Assembly: GCA_050260015.1 (NCBI GenBank)
Contig: JBLNBN010000064.1
Span: 36,254 to 100,253, forward strand
Direction: 5' to 3'
DNA: 64,000 nucleotides
From: JBLNBN01 sp050260015
GTDB taxonomy: Bacteria; Bacteroidota; Ignavibacteria; Kapaibacteriales; UBA2268
The notes below the pieces were generated by a model that saw only the letters and a list, made by a program, of their open reading frames with translations, was not told the DNA's origin and searched no databases. This document shows positions 34,120 through 43,547 of the stretch, piece after piece. The translations under genes were made by a program, and so were the position numbers. The stretch's first letter is position 1. The number at the start of each line of letters is the position of its first letter.

Positions 34120-35682
34120 ATGGATCAAATACTCGTAATAGTCGCGGTCTTAGCTGCTATTTTGGCGGGTATCGGTATAGCTTATTTTTCAACGACAAAA
34201 TTGATGGCTCGTAAGCTGGAAGAGGCCCGGCAACACGCTGATAGCATTATTAAAGACGCAGAAAAAGAAGCCGCCCAAACCAAAAAAGAAAAGCTCTTAG
34301 AAGTTAAAGAAGAATGGCATAGGCGCAAACAAGAGTTTGACGCAGACATTCAAACCCGAAAGTCAAAACTTCAAAACGCGGAAAAGCAAATTAAGCATCG
34401 GGAAGAAGGCATCGAGCAAAAGCTCGACATTGTTCTTAAAAAAGAAAGAAACCTGCAACAGCTCGAGGAAGAACTTAAGTCCAAGGACAAGAAAATCAAG
34501 GAACAATTCGAGCTGGCGCAAAAGCTTATCGAAGAACAGTCCGCCCGGCTCGAAAAGATTTCGGGACTTTCCCGCGACGAAGCTAAAAAGCAACTTTTCG
34601 ACGGGTACGTCAATGAAGCTAAGCAACTCGCCGCGCAGCAGATAAAGCAAATTCGCGAAGAAACTAAAATGAAAGCGCAGCGCGAGGCCCAAAATATTAT
34701 CGTGCAAGCAATACAGCGCACCGCCTCCGACCATAGCGTCGAGACCACAGTCTCGGTCGTCTCGCTCGACAGCGACGAAATGAAAGGCCGTATCATTGGC
34801 CGCGAAGGCAGGAACATACGCGCGTTCGAAGCCGCGACAGGCATCGACCTAATTATCGACGACACGCCCGAAGCGGTCGTTATTTCCGGTTTTGATCCGT
34901 TCCGACGCGAAGTCGCAAAGAACGCTCTGGAAAAGCTTATGCTCGACGGCCGTATACACCCCGCACGCATCGAAGAAGTCGTTGAAAAGACTCGCAAAGA
35001 ACTCGAAGAAGAAATCTCCCGCATCGGCGAAAACGCCCTCCTGGAGCTCGGTCTCCACGGTATGCATCACGAGCTCATCCGAATGACCGGCAAAATGAAA
35101 TTCCGCTCGAGCTACGGGCAAAATCTCTTGAGCCACTCCATTGAAGTCGCCTACATCTGCGGAATAATGGCCGCCGAATTGGGATTGGACGCCAACCTCG
35201 CTAAACGAGCCGGACTGCTCCACGACATCGGTAAGTGCGTCGATAAGGAAACCGACGGCCCCCACGCCCTGATAGGCTACGAGCTCGCTAAAAAGCACCG
35301 CGAGCACCCCGTAGTGTGCAACGCAATCGGCGCCCACCACGAAGATATCGAAATGGAATCCCCCATCGCCGTTCTCGTTCAGGCTGCCGATTCGATCAGC
35401 GGAGCGCGCCCCGGCGCAAGACGCGAATCGCTCGAAAACTACGTCAAGCGGCTTGAAAAGCTCGAGGCTATCGCAGTTAGCTTCGACGGCGTCGGCAAAA
35501 CCTTCGCTATCCAGGCCGGCCGCGAGATCCGCGTCATAGTCGAACCCGAAAAGCTCGACGACGGCTCCAGCGATATTCTCGCAAACGAAATCGCTTCCCG
35601 TATCGAAAACGAAATGGAATATCCGGGCCAGATTAAAGTTACGGTTATCCGCGAACGTCGAAGCGTCGCTATAGCTAAGTAA
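34120..35682 (+). CDS. rny: Ribonuclease Y
   Basis: 520 residues, the family's usual length. An N-terminal membrane helix (about 4-27) anchors it; residues 30-195 are a highly charged coiled coil; a KH domain follows near 210-270 with the motif GRIIGREGRNIRAFEAATG; and the HD domain at about 335-430 shows the metal-binding LLHDIGK near 367 and GAHHEDIE further on. RNase Y is an endoribonuclease that starts mRNA turnover at the inner face of the membrane. GGAG lies ten bases before ATG. The gene is followed by a good terminator at 35708. All catalytic residues I can check are present. Confidence 0.97.
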   Translation: MDQILVIVAVLAAILAGIGIAYFSTTKLMARKLEEARQHADSIIKDAEKEAAQTKKEKLLEVKEEWHRRKQEFDADIQTRKSKLQNAEKQIKHREEGIEQKLDIVLKKERNLQQLEEELKSKDKKIKEQFELAQKLIEEQSARLEKISGLSRDEAKKQLFDGYVNEAKQLAAQQIKQIREETKMKAQREAQNIIVQAIQRTASDHSVETTVSVVSLDSDEMKGRIIGREGRNIRAFEAATGIDLIIDDTPEAVVISGFDPFRREVAKNALEKLMLDGRIHPARIEEVVEKTRKELEEEISRIGENALLELGLHGMHHELIRMTGKMKFRSSYGQNLLSHSIEVAYICGIMAAELGLDANLAKRAGLLHDIGKCVDKETDGPHALIGYELAKKHREHPVVCNAIGAHHEDIEMESPIAVLVQAADSISGARPGARRESLENYVKRLEKLEAIAVSFDGVGKTFAIQAGREIRVIVEPEKLDDGSSDILANEIASRIENEMEYPGQIKVTVIRERRSVAIAK

Positions 35683-35707
35683 CTTTTGAATTTACATTTT
35701 TCTCTTC

Positions 35708-35736
35708 AAAAAGCCGGCCCTCTCAGCCGGCTTTTT
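35708..35736 (+). terminator. Rho-independent terminator after rny
   Basis: Stem AAAAAGCCGGC (35708-35718) and GCCGGCTTTTT (35726-35736) with a seven-base loop. It can work in both directions, but only the plus-strand gene rny ends here. Confidence 0.92.
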
Positions 35737-35887
35737 GCATTCCGCCACAAAGGATTTTTGTGCTCGACTCCGGCTGCTTAGAATAAATCTCATTAAATGA
35801 AAAATATAATTTTAAAGAAATAACCTTTTTTTGTAAATTTCCTTTAACGAGAATTTAATATTAAAAAAATGATTTGGACCGGACTGA

Positions 35888-37315
35888 ATGCAACGATATA
35901 GCCTAAATGGCCGCGGAGCTATGACGCGCGGCTCTTACTACATAGTTAAGTCTCCATTCGACTCGTCTCCCGTAGCGGAAATCGAAAAATCGGACGCTCA
36001 AACCGTCGAACAAGCCTTTTGCAACGCGGAATACTATTTCGGAAGGGTAATGAAGCGAATGCCCGCCTACGAGCGAGCGGAGATACTTTACGGGGTTGCG
36101 CGCCTCATTAGCGAGAATATTGAAGACCTGGCGAGGACGATTGCGCTCGAGGGAGGCAAGCCGATAAAGGACGCCCGGGTCGAGGCTATTCGCGCGGTCA
36201 ACACGGTTAAGATGTCCGCCGATTGCGCCCTTTCTCTAAACGGCGAGCAGATAACTATGGACCGCGCGCCCGGCAGCGAAGAATACCTGGCCTACACGAC
36301 GCTCGAGCCGATAGGCCCCATACTCGCTATATCGGCGTTCAATCATCCCGTTAATTTAATTTGCCACCAGGTCGCGACCGCCATCGCGGCGGGCAATACA
36401 GTTCTCGTTAAGCCCGCCTCCCAGACCCCCGTATCCTGCTTTAAGATTATTCGCTTCTTCCACGAGGCAGGGCTGCCCGAAGGGATAATAAATATATTGA
36501 CCGTGCCAGGCTCGGCAATGGACGGCATAGTAGCGGACCCGCGCTTGCGGTTCATTTCTTTTATAGGATCAGCGGACGTGGGCTGGAACCTTAGCAAAAG
36601 GATCGCCCCGGGAGTTCGCTTAGCGCTGGAGCACGGGGGGACCGCCGCATCGATCGTTACGCAAAGCGCGGACGCGCTTTACGCCGCCCAAAGGCTAACT
36701 AAAGGGGCTTTCTACCATGCCGGGCAGGTTTGCGTCTCTACGCAGCTTATTTTCGCTCATGACGATATTTACGAGGACTTTCTAACGCATTTTATTCCTG
36801 CCGTCGAATCTCTCTCGACGGGCGATCCGACTAAGGAGTCGACGGACGTCGGTCCGCTGATAGCGCGAGCGGAATTAGAGCGCGTGGCGCGCGCCGTAGC
36901 CGAGGCCCAGCTTGCAGGAGCGAACGCCTTAACCGGCGCGGGGAAGATGCTCTTTAATTGCTATTCGCCCACTGTGCTGGAGGGCGTGACGCCCGATATG
37001 GAAGTTTTTACCTCCGAAATATTCGGCCCGGTTGTCAGCGTAATCAAATACACGGACATAAAGGAAGTGGAACGCCTTTTGAACTCGTCGCACTTCTCCT
37101 TCCAAACTTCCATCTTCACCCGGGACATTGACGAAGCGATGAGCTACGCGCGGGAAATAGAGCAACGCACGGTGATCATAAACGATCACACCGCCTTCAG
37201 GGTCGATTGGATGCCGTTCGGGGGCTCCAAGCACAGCGGGCTTGGGACGGGCGGCGTAAAGTATTCCGTAAGGGATTTGCTAGAAGAAAAGCTAACGGTT
37301 ATCAAGAGGCGTTAG
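35888..37315 (+). CDS. NAD(P)-dependent aldehyde dehydrogenase family protein
   Basis: 475 residues with the full ALDH fold: the cofactor and oxyanion segment ISAFNHPVNLICHQVATAIAAGNTVLVKPASQTP near 138-170, the catalytic glutamate in LEHGG near 248 (the family usually has LELGG), and the nucleophilic cysteine in GQVCVSTQ near 281. The C-terminal FGPVVSVIKY segment is also present. It oxidises an aldehyde to an acid or a CoA ester in the cytoplasm; the sequence resembles lactaldehyde, succinate-semialdehyde and related dehydrogenases, but substrate cannot be given. The start at 35888 is kept; an in-frame ATG at 35921 is possible. The 3' end overlaps the convergent PHP gene by 14 bases. Confidence 0.9.
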   Translation: MQRYSLNGRGAMTRGSYYIVKSPFDSSPVAEIEKSDAQTVEQAFCNAEYYFGRVMKRMPAYERAEILYGVARLISENIEDLARTIALEGGKPIKDARVEAIRAVNTVKMSADCALSLNGEQITMDRAPGSEEYLAYTTLEPIGPILAISAFNHPVNLICHQVATAIAAGNTVLVKPASQTPVSCFKIIRFFHEAGLPEGIINILTVPGSAMDGIVADPRLRFISFIGSADVGWNLSKRIAPGVRLALEHGGTAASIVTQSADALYAAQRLTKGAFYHAGQVCVSTQLIFAHDDIYEDFLTHFIPAVESLSTGDPTKESTDVGPLIARAELERVARAVAEAQLAGANALTGAGKMLFNCYSPTVLEGVTPDMEVFTSEIFGPVVSVIKYTDIKEVERLLNSSHFSFQTSIFTRDIDEAMSYAREIEQRTVIINDHTAFRVDWMPFGGSKHSGLGTGGVKYSVRDLLEEKLTVIKRR

Positions 37316-38150
37316 CGCGGTCGCGCAGCTGGCGCACAACAGTTTTATATACGCCGATCTTGCCAAGTATGCCCGACTCGTAGTCTTTAGAACCGTGGTA
37401 GTCGGAGCCTCCCGTGGGTATCATCCCGTATTGCCGGGCGACGGCGTAGTAGTATTTCTTTTGCTTATCGGAGTGGATCGGGTGGTAAACCTCCAGCCCT
37501 TCCGCTCCCGCTTTTTTCAGGTTCCATATATCGCGCGTCTCGACTCCTAAACCGGGATGGGCTATTACGGCGATCCCGCCCGCGCCTTTTATCAATTTAA
37601 TGGCTTCTTCAGGAGGAAATTCTTCCTTCGGAGCGCACGCCGGGGAGCCTTCGCCCAGGAATCGGGCAAACGCTTCGTTGTAGCTGGAAACTATTCCCAT
37701 TTCCTGCAGGACTCTCGCGATGTGAGGCCTGGCAATAGCCGCGCGCCCGGCTTCCGCCTTTATCAATTCAAAGTCGACTTTATAGCCTAACGTTCCGAGC
37801 TTCTCGTGGATCTGCCGGGCGCGTTCCTCGCGGACGTCCCGGAATCGCTCCATGTGCTCGTTTAAATCGGCATTGTCCAGGTCCAGGAAGTACCCGAGCA
37901 TATGAATTTCGCCGCGTCCTTTGCCGGCGCAGCTTAGCTCGACCCCGACGACGAATTCAAACGGCTGCGAGCCTGCGAGCGAACTCGCGTTCCTGCAGCC
38001 GTCCAAGGTGTCGTGATCCGTTATCGCGACGGCGCCCAATCCCGCCTCCGCGACTCTTCTAAATATTTCCTCCGGCGAATAAAGTCCGTCGGAATAATAT
38101 GTGTGCGTGTGTAAATCCGCAAGTTCTGATACTGCAATCTCAGTCGACAA
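37302..38150 (-). CDS. PHP-domain phosphoesterase (YciV/RNase AM-like)
   Basis: 282 residues starting with TTG at 38148-38150, supported by AGGA six bases upstream and by an 11-base overlap with the end of proS. Metal-binding motifs of the PHP superfamily are visible: DLHTHTYYSDG at 12-22, ITDHDTLDG near 43, a Glu in VVGVELSC near 69, GGIAVIAHPG near 193, and a late GSDYHG. Close relatives are 3',5'-nucleotide phosphatases or 5'-3' exoribonucleases that act on short RNAs. Which of these it is cannot be decided by eye. Translation is coupled to proS. Confidence 0.88.
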   Translation of the reverse strand: MSTEIAVSELADLHTHTYYSDGLYSPEEIFRRVAEAGLGAVAITDHDTLDGCRNASSLAGSQPFEFVVGVELSCAGKGRGEIHMLGYFLDLDNADLNEHMERFRDVREERARQIHEKLGTLGYKVDFELIKAEAGRAAIARPHIARVLQEMGIVSSYNEAFARFLGEGSPACAPKEEFPPEEAIKLIKGAGGIAVIAHPGLGVETRDIWNLKKAGAEGLEVYHPIHSDKQKKYYYAVARQYGMIPTGGSDYHGSKDYESGILGKIGVYKTVVRQLRDRANAS

Positions 38151-39843
38151 GGTAAGTCCTAATTTTGCTGATCAATTCGGGGATTTCAACTAATTCGCGC
38201 GCGCCAATCGAGCGATTCTTTATCTCGACCTTGCCCTCGGCTAAGTTCTTCGCGCCGACGATTACCTGCGCGGGAAGTCCGATCAGGTCCGCGTCGTTGA
38301 ACTTAACCCCGGCCGTTTCGCCGCGGTCGTCGTAAAGGGTTTCAATTCCGGCGCGGGTCAACTCTTCATAAATTTCGTCGGCTTTCGCCGCAACTTCGGG
38401 GAACTTAGCCGGGTTCATGCTGAGCAGGTGAACCTGGAACGGCGCCAACGGGCCGCGCCATATTATCCCGTTCTCGTCGTGGTTTTGCTCGATGTAGCAG
38501 GCCAGCACGCGTTCGACGCCGATGCCGTAGCTGCCCATGATTATAGGATGTTCCTTGCCTTCCGCGTCCAGGAACGTAGCTCCAAGCGCTTCGCTGTACT
38601 TCGTGCCGAGCTTGAATATATGTCCGAGCTCGATAGCCTTTACTACGCGAAGCGGCTTGCCGCAATTCGGGCAGGGCTCTCCGGGAACGACCGTGCGGAG
38701 GTCGTGGAACTCCGTAATACTCGTGTCGCGGTCGAAATCGATATTTTTAAAGTGGAAGCCGTCGCGGTTGGCCCCGCTGACGAGCCCGTTCGCGCCTTTT
38801 AGTAAGTTGTCCGCGATTACGCGGAACTTCGTTTTTAAATTAATTGGGCCGATCGAGCCGTGTCCCGCGCCGGTTATTTCCTCGAGCTCTTCGGGGAGCG
38901 CCGGGCGGAGGTCCGCCGTGCCAAGCGCCGAGGCGAGCTTCGATTCGTTTAGCTCGTCGTTGCCGCGCATAAAGATCAATACGGGCGCGCCTGCGGCGAT
39001 ATAGACTACGCTCTTTGCGCAACGCTCTTCCGGTATCGAATGTTGTTCTATCAGGTCGTCGATCGTCTTCGCGGTAGGCGTGGGGAACTCCTCGTAGGGA
39101 TGATTTTCAGCGAGCCTGCCGACCGGAGCGACGTTCGAGGAGGCTACTTCGACGTTTGCGGCGTAGTTGCAATCGTCGCATACTGCGCATACGTCCTCGC
39201 CTGAATCGCTCTCGACCATAAATTCCTGCGATTGGCGGCCGCCCATAGCGCCGCTGGAGGCGCCGACGACGAAGAACTTAATCCCGCAGCGGCTGAACGC
39301 GCGGCAGTAAGCTTCGTAGTGCTTCTGGTAGCTCTCGTCGAGCCCCTCGGGCGTGGCGTCCATCGAGTAGGAATCTTTCATTATAAACTGGCGTCCGCGC
39401 ATAACTCCCGACTTCGGGCGAGCTTCGTTGCGGAACTTCGTCTGTATCTGGTACCAAATCTGCGGCAGATGGCGGTAGGAAGTGATGTGCTGCCTGGCGT
39501 GGAACGTGATTATTTCCTCGTGCGTCGGCGCGAGCACTAGCCCCTCGCGGTTCTTAATGTGGAACATAACGTCGCCCATAGCCTCGACCCTGCCGGTCTG
39601 CTCCCATATATCTATTGGGTTTAACGCGGGCAGCAAAAACTCCTGCGCGCCGATGGCGTCCATCTCCTGGCGAAGAATTTCCATAACTTTTTTAAGCGAG
39701 CGATGCCCCATAGGCAGGAAGGAGAACACGCCGCTTGCGAGCTGGCGTATAAGGCCCGAGCGGAGCATAAGCTTATGCGATGGTATCTGCGCGTCCGCGG
39801 GCGATTCCTTTAGCGTGGGCGCAAAGTACTGGCTTTGTTTCAT
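38140..39843 (-). CDS. proS: Proline-tRNA ligase (bacterial type)
   Basis: 567 residues. The class II core has motif 2 around FRNEARPKSGVMRGRQFIMKDSYS near 140, and motif 3 GSYGIGVERVLACYIEQ near 440. The YbaK-like editing insertion, present only in the bacterial type, lies at about 235-385 (TIDDLIEQHSIPEERCAKSVVY, GHGSIGPINL). The C-terminal anticodon domain starts near 470. It charges tRNA-Pro and removes misacylated Ala. The downstream PHP gene overlaps its end. The promoter lies in the 330-base gap before the gene, but I could not pick a convincing one. Confidence 0.96.
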   Translation of the reverse strand: MKQSQYFAPTLKESPADAQIPSHKLMLRSGLIRQLASGVFSFLPMGHRSLKKVMEILRQEMDAIGAQEFLLPALNPIDIWEQTGRVEAMGDVMFHIKNREGLVLAPTHEEIITFHARQHITSYRHLPQIWYQIQTKFRNEARPKSGVMRGRQFIMKDSYSMDATPEGLDESYQKHYEAYCRAFSRCGIKFFVVGASSGAMGGRQSQEFMVESDSGEDVCAVCDDCNYAANVEVASSNVAPVGRLAENHPYEEFPTPTAKTIDDLIEQHSIPEERCAKSVVYIAAGAPVLIFMRGNDELNESKLASALGTADLRPALPEELEEITGAGHGSIGPINLKTKFRVIADNLLKGANGLVSGANRDGFHFKNIDFDRDTSITEFHDLRTVVPGEPCPNCGKPLRVVKAIELGHIFKLGTKYSEALGATFLDAEGKEHPIIMGSYGIGVERVLACYIEQNHDENGIIWRGPLAPFQVHLLSMNPAKFPEVAAKADEIYEELTRAGIETLYDDRGETAGVKFNDADLIGLPAQVIVGAKNLAEGKVEIKNRSIGARELVEIPELISKIRTYLVD

Positions 39844-40132
39844 CTTTTCTCAAATTTGGTTTATATAATCCTGCAAAGATAAGGAATTCTTACGAATTCT
39901 TTGTTTTAGTTAAGTTTAAATGTAAGAGTTAGGGAAACAAAAAAGAAAGATCGCGCGTAGTCGCGTCCTGCGCCCAACCCCGTGCCCCGAGCCTGGCGGA
40001 AGGGCTCGGCTATGCGCGGGCTCTTCAATAAGCTCTGCCTTCGGGCATTATTCGCCATTCCAGGCGCAAAGCCTTGAATCCATAAGCTCTTTTGATCCTC
40101 GCCCTCGCGGAAATACAGAAGCGAGGCCCAGG
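39844..40132. other. Gene-free GC-rich stretch with hairpins
   Basis: No credible gene is present between proS and the terminator of the DUF2723 gene. A GC-rich part at about 39960-40130 holds several imperfect inverted repeats, for example CCGAGCC/GGGCTCGG near 39987-40009 and CTCGC/GCGAG around 40099-40125. Flanks are AT-rich. It could be a decayed gene, a small RNA or a repeat of a family not otherwise represented in this window. No tRNA, RNase P or SRP RNA pattern was seen. Confidence 0.4.
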
Positions 40133-40160
40133 AATAAAAGCGGCGGCCCGATGGGCCGCC
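40133..40160 (-). terminator. Rho-independent terminator after the DUF2723 gene
   Basis: Minus strand stem GGCGGCCC (40160-40153), three-base loop, GGGCCGCC (40149-40142), followed by a T-rich tract GCTTTTATT. It lies 16 bases beyond the stop codon. Confidence 0.88.
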
Positions 40161-40175
40161 CCGTGTTCGTTTGTA

Positions 40176-42140
40176 TTAGTAAAGAACGCTTCTTATCTCC
40201 GCGTTCTCCGGATCGATCTTCAGCGCCTTGCTAAACGCCTGGCGAGCAGCGGCGGTATCTTTGTAAAAGAGGGCGTAGCGTCCGACGTTGCCAATCCCGA
40301 TAGCCGCCGCGGCGCGGATTCTCTTTTCAAGTTCGCTCGTGGAATAATGCGCCGACGACGCCGCGAAGCGATCGACGCTCATGCGATCCACGCTTACCTT
40401 GCGCGGCTCCAGCCCCTTTTCGAGCCTAAAGGCCAGTCCCTCGGGGATTTTCTCGTAGGCGGCTGCTATGTCCGGATCGGACCTGAAGACTTCGTCGGTA
40501 ATGTAAATCGGGCGTTTACCGTAATTCTTATCGATCACGCTATTTATAGCGGCGACGAATTTTGCTTGTATTTCCGCCGGATCGTAGGGCTGCTCCGATT
40601 CGAACCGCTCGAGTATCTCGCCGTACGCATTAAATTCGGGCGCGCTTTTAGCGGCGAGCTCCGGGTACCAGCGCATGAACTGGCGCGGGTACCACGTGCG
40701 GCGCATTAATTCCTTTTCCAGTAGGGCGACGTCGGGGCGGTATCCCTCGACTTTATTCATATACCAGAACGCCGAGCACCAGAAGTCCCATTGCGAGGAA
40801 ATTACAATTGCGTTCGGCTTTAGCTCGCCGACGAGCATATGCGTATACTCTTCGACTAAATAATCCTCGGAACGATCGGAGCTGGAATAATTAATCGCTA
40901 TGGAGATCAACGGCAATACAAAAGCCAGCGAGGCGTAGAGCGTTCTATTTTTCCTGCTTGGCTCGATGATCCTTAAACAGGCGACCCCAATGCCAGCAGA
41001 GGCGAAGAGCATTAGAGCCATGAACGTAGTTAAGAAGTAGGATTCAATATCGTGGATCGAGTAATTAAGAGAGTAAATCAACCCGGTAACGACCATAATA
41101 GCCAGGAACCAAAATAGCTTCTTAGACCTATCGAAAACGAATAGCAGGCCGGCAAACGCCGCGGCTATACCCAGGTAATTGAACTGTCCCACGAACGCGG
41201 AGCCGAACTTCGCGAAATTTTCCTTCCAAACGTTCGATCCCGAGAACATCCAAACCCGGTATTGCTTCCCGGAGACGTGGTAAAGGAATTTGTCGAACCC
41301 TCGCGAGACCTCTCCCCAATTGAAAAGGGGCTCCATCGAGGAACGAAGGGGGAGATACAAGTAAAAGCTGACGCCGAGCAGGAATGCCAGCGTGCCGACC
41401 AGGAAAGTTTTATATGTATCCCGGGTAAATAGATCTTTTCGTCTTAATATCAGTAAATAAATCGTCGCGGGGGCTAAAAGGATAGTCGTCAAATGATTTG
41501 CGAAGCTCAATCCCAGCGCCAGCTCCGCGATAATGTACCGCCTTGCATTAAAATTCTCCGTAAGGCAAGAGGTAAAAAGCAAGTAAACCGATAGATTCAT
41601 CATCAAGAGATGCAGGGAATAGACCTCAATAGAAGTAGCCTGCGCCCAAACGATCGAGCCGAATGCGTAGAGCAGCGCTACGGCCGCGGCCCCGATAATT
41701 TTAATTCTTTCGCTAACGGCGCGCGCTGGCTGTTCGATTGACTTATCGACGGGAGCCTGGGCGGCGGGTTGCGATCTCTTTTTGCTCTTCTTGTCGCGCG
41801 GCGACTGAGTCGGCTTTTCCTTAACCCGCTTTGGCGCAGATACTAAGTCCAAAACAAACTTCGCGTTCAGGTAGAATACCGCGGCGGAGAGAGCCGTTAA
41901 CAGCGCAGCGAGCAAATTCAGCGAATAAATATCGCGGAAGGGCAGCGGCAGCATAAGCCACAATTTCCCGAGTATCGTAAATAACGGGTAGCCCGTCGGG
42001 TGCGCCACGCCAAGCGAAGAGCAGACGGCGGCGAGTTCCCCGGCGTCGGTGAAGGTTACGCCCGGCGAGAGAGTAAGGGTGTAAACTATAAATGAAACAA
42101 CAAAAATCGCCGTAGCGACAAGAGTAGACTCGCGCTTCAT
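40176..42140 (-). CDS. DUF2723 polytopic membrane protein (GT117-like) with C-terminal TPR
   Basis: 654 residues; AAGGAACT precedes ATG. The N-terminus carries the DUF2723 signature: VTFTDAGELAAVCSSLGVAHPTGYPLFTILGKLW near 28-62. About ten membrane helices follow up to residue 420, interrupted by a basic, glutamine-rich loop near 105-145. Residues 420-610 form a soluble periplasmic part and the last 45 include a TPR-like AALFYKDTAAARQAFSKALKIDPEN pattern. The family is placed near GT-C glycosyltransferases that use polyprenyl-linked sugars, and one group is linked to protein O-glycosylation in Bacteroidota. That the surface proteins at 9-24 kb are its targets is a guess. Confidence 0.9.
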   Translation of the reverse strand: MKRESTLVATAIFVVSFIVYTLTLSPGVTFTDAGELAAVCSSLGVAHPTGYPLFTILGKLWLMLPLPFRDIYSLNLLAALLTALSAAVFYLNAKFVLDLVSAPKRVKEKPTQSPRDKKSKKRSQPAAQAPVDKSIEQPARAVSERIKIIGAAAVALLYAFGSIVWAQATSIEVYSLHLLMMNLSVYLLFTSCLTENFNARRYIIAELALGLSFANHLTTILLAPATIYLLILRRKDLFTRDTYKTFLVGTLAFLLGVSFYLYLPLRSSMEPLFNWGEVSRGFDKFLYHVSGKQYRVWMFSGSNVWKENFAKFGSAFVGQFNYLGIAAAFAGLLFVFDRSKKLFWFLAIMVVTGLIYSLNYSIHDIESYFLTTFMALMLFASAGIGVACLRIIEPSRKNRTLYASLAFVLPLISIAINYSSSDRSEDYLVEEYTHMLVGELKPNAIVISSQWDFWCSAFWYMNKVEGYRPDVALLEKELMRRTWYPRQFMRWYPELAAKSAPEFNAYGEILERFESEQPYDPAEIQAKFVAAINSVIDKNYGKRPIYITDEVFRSDPDIAAAYEKIPEGLAFRLEKGLEPRKVSVDRMSVDRFAASSAHYSTSELEKRIRAAAAIGIGNVGRYALFYKDTAAARQAFSKALKIDPENAEIRSVLY

Positions 42141-42201
42141 AGTTCCTTGTATTGAATTATTTGTTTTGATTTATTGCACGAAAATTAATGCCAGCAGTCA
42201 T

Positions 42202-42630
42202 TTAAACATTCGGGTTCTTAACGACTTCGGAGTCGTGGGTCACGACGCAGCCCGCCGCGCGGAACATCGCCGAGACGGAGCAGTAGGATCCGTGCGAAAG
42301 CTCGATGGAACGTTCGAGGTCCTTAATGTCCGCGGTCTCGCTGGTTAACGAGTAAATCATGCGAACTTTAGTAAATACCTTCGGATGCTTTTCCGAGCGT
42401 TCGCCCTCGACCTGCACGTTGAGCTCTTCGAACTCGACGCGTTTTTTGCGGAGGATCGAAACTACGTCGAGCATCGAGCAAGCGGCAAGCGCTTCCAGGA
42501 GCGCTTCCATCGGGGTGGGGCCGGAATCGTCCCCGCCGTATTGGGCGACCGTGTCGAAACGGGTAGTATGGTTGCGGCTGTTCGTGCCGACCATAGTCAT
42601 ATTTCCTTGCCAGGCTACATTTACTTTCAT
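42202..42630 (-). CDS. OsmC/Ohr family peroxide-reducing protein
   Basis: 142 residues, AAGGA before ATG. The two family cysteines are present at 51 (LAACSMLDVVSILRKKR) and 117 (GSYCSVSAMF), along with the catalytic-site pattern GGDDSGPTPMEALLEALAAC. OsmC proteins reduce organic hydroperoxides as cytoplasmic dimers, while some members of this YhfA-like branch have no demonstrated substrate. It is a single-gene unit between the DUF2723 gene and the divergent slipin gene. I place it in the OsmC/YhfA side rather than Ohr because of the RKKR-like region after the first cysteine. Confidence 0.9.
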   Translation of the reverse strand: MKVNVAWQGNMTMVGTNSRNHTTRFDTVAQYGGDDSGPTPMEALLEALAACSMLDVVSILRKKRVEFEELNVQVEGERSEKHPKVFTKVRMIYSLTSETADIKDLERSIELSHGSYCSVSAMFRAAGCVVTHDSEVVKNPNV

Positions 42631-42741
42631 GTCTGATTTCCTTTTCCAAATTAAAAGATTACTTTTTCCATTTGCAAAATAATAATTTTTGGATTAAACA
42701 GTTATTATTTTATCCTTATTTACACATTTTGAGGTATTGCT

Positions 42742-43545
42742 ATGGAATTATTCTATATACTAATCGTAGTTGTAATAATTTTATTTTCCACGATTAAAGT
42801 CGTTCGCGAGTACGAGCGCGCGGTCGTCTTCCGCCTTGGAAGGCTCTTGCGTGCGAAAGGGCCGGGGCTTATCGTGCTTATACCGTTCGTCGACAGGATG
42901 GTAAAGGTCAGCCTGCGGACGGTCGCAATGGACGTAGAGCCGCAGGACATTATCACGAAGGACAACGTTTCAGTAAAGGTAAACGCCGTGCTTTACTTCC
43001 GCGTGATCTATCCTGAAAAAGCGATCGTCGACGTAGAGAACTACCTCTACGCAACGCACCAGATCGCGCAGACAACGCTGCGAAGCATATTAGGGCAGTC
43101 GGACATGGACGAGCTCCTAAGCGAGCGCGAAAGGATCAACCAGAGATTGCAGGAGATTATCGACTTGCACACCGAGCCCTGGGGCGTTAAGGTCGCGAGC
43201 GTCGAAGTCAAGCAGATAGACCTGCCCGTCGGGATGCAGCGAGCAATGGCGCGCCAGGCCGAAGCCGAGCGCGAACGCCGCTCTAAGGTAATCCACGCCG
43301 AGGGCGAATACCAGGCGGCGGAAAAGCTCGCCGATGCAGCTCATGCTATTGAAAAACACCCGGTGGCGCTGCAGTTGAGATTCCTGCAAACGCTTACGGA
43401 AATATCCGCGGAGAAGAACTCGACGATTATTTTCCCGGTGCCTATAGATATAATCTCGCCGTTTATGAAATTGTTAGATCAAAACGGAGGCGACGCCGCG
43501 AAGAGCGGCATAGTTACTCCCGGCGGCGAAACCAAGCAGGCGTAA
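42742..43545 (+). CDS. Slipin (stomatin/SPFH family)
   Basis: 267 residues. GAGG sits eight bases before ATG. One membrane helix at residues 2-20 is followed by the SPFH domain (EYERAVVFRLGRLLRAKGPGLIVLIPFVDRM) and a charged helix (RQAEAERERRSKVIHAEGEYQAAEKL) before a short tail. It is expected to form large oligomers at membrane microdomains. Slipins usually sit next to an NfeD-type protease partner; none is found here, and the gene stands alone, convergent with ppk1, with only two bases between stop codons. Confidence 0.93.
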   Translation: MELFYILIVVVIILFSTIKVVREYERAVVFRLGRLLRAKGPGLIVLIPFVDRMVKVSLRTVAMDVEPQDIITKDNVSVKVNAVLYFRVIYPEKAIVDVENYLYATHQIAQTTLRSILGQSDMDELLSERERINQRLQEIIDLHTEPWGVKVASVEVKQIDLPVGMQRAMARQAEAERERRSKVIHAEGEYQAAEKLADAAHAIEKHPVALQLRFLQTLTEISAEKNSTIIFPVPIDIISPFMKLLDQNGGDAAKSGIVTPGGETKQA

Positions 43546-43547
43546 AA

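Noticed and set aside
34371..35024. 217-codon minus-strand frame inside rny, rich in serine
   Set aside because: Composition is the reverse complement of the coiled-coil and KH coding sequence of rny; not a gene.
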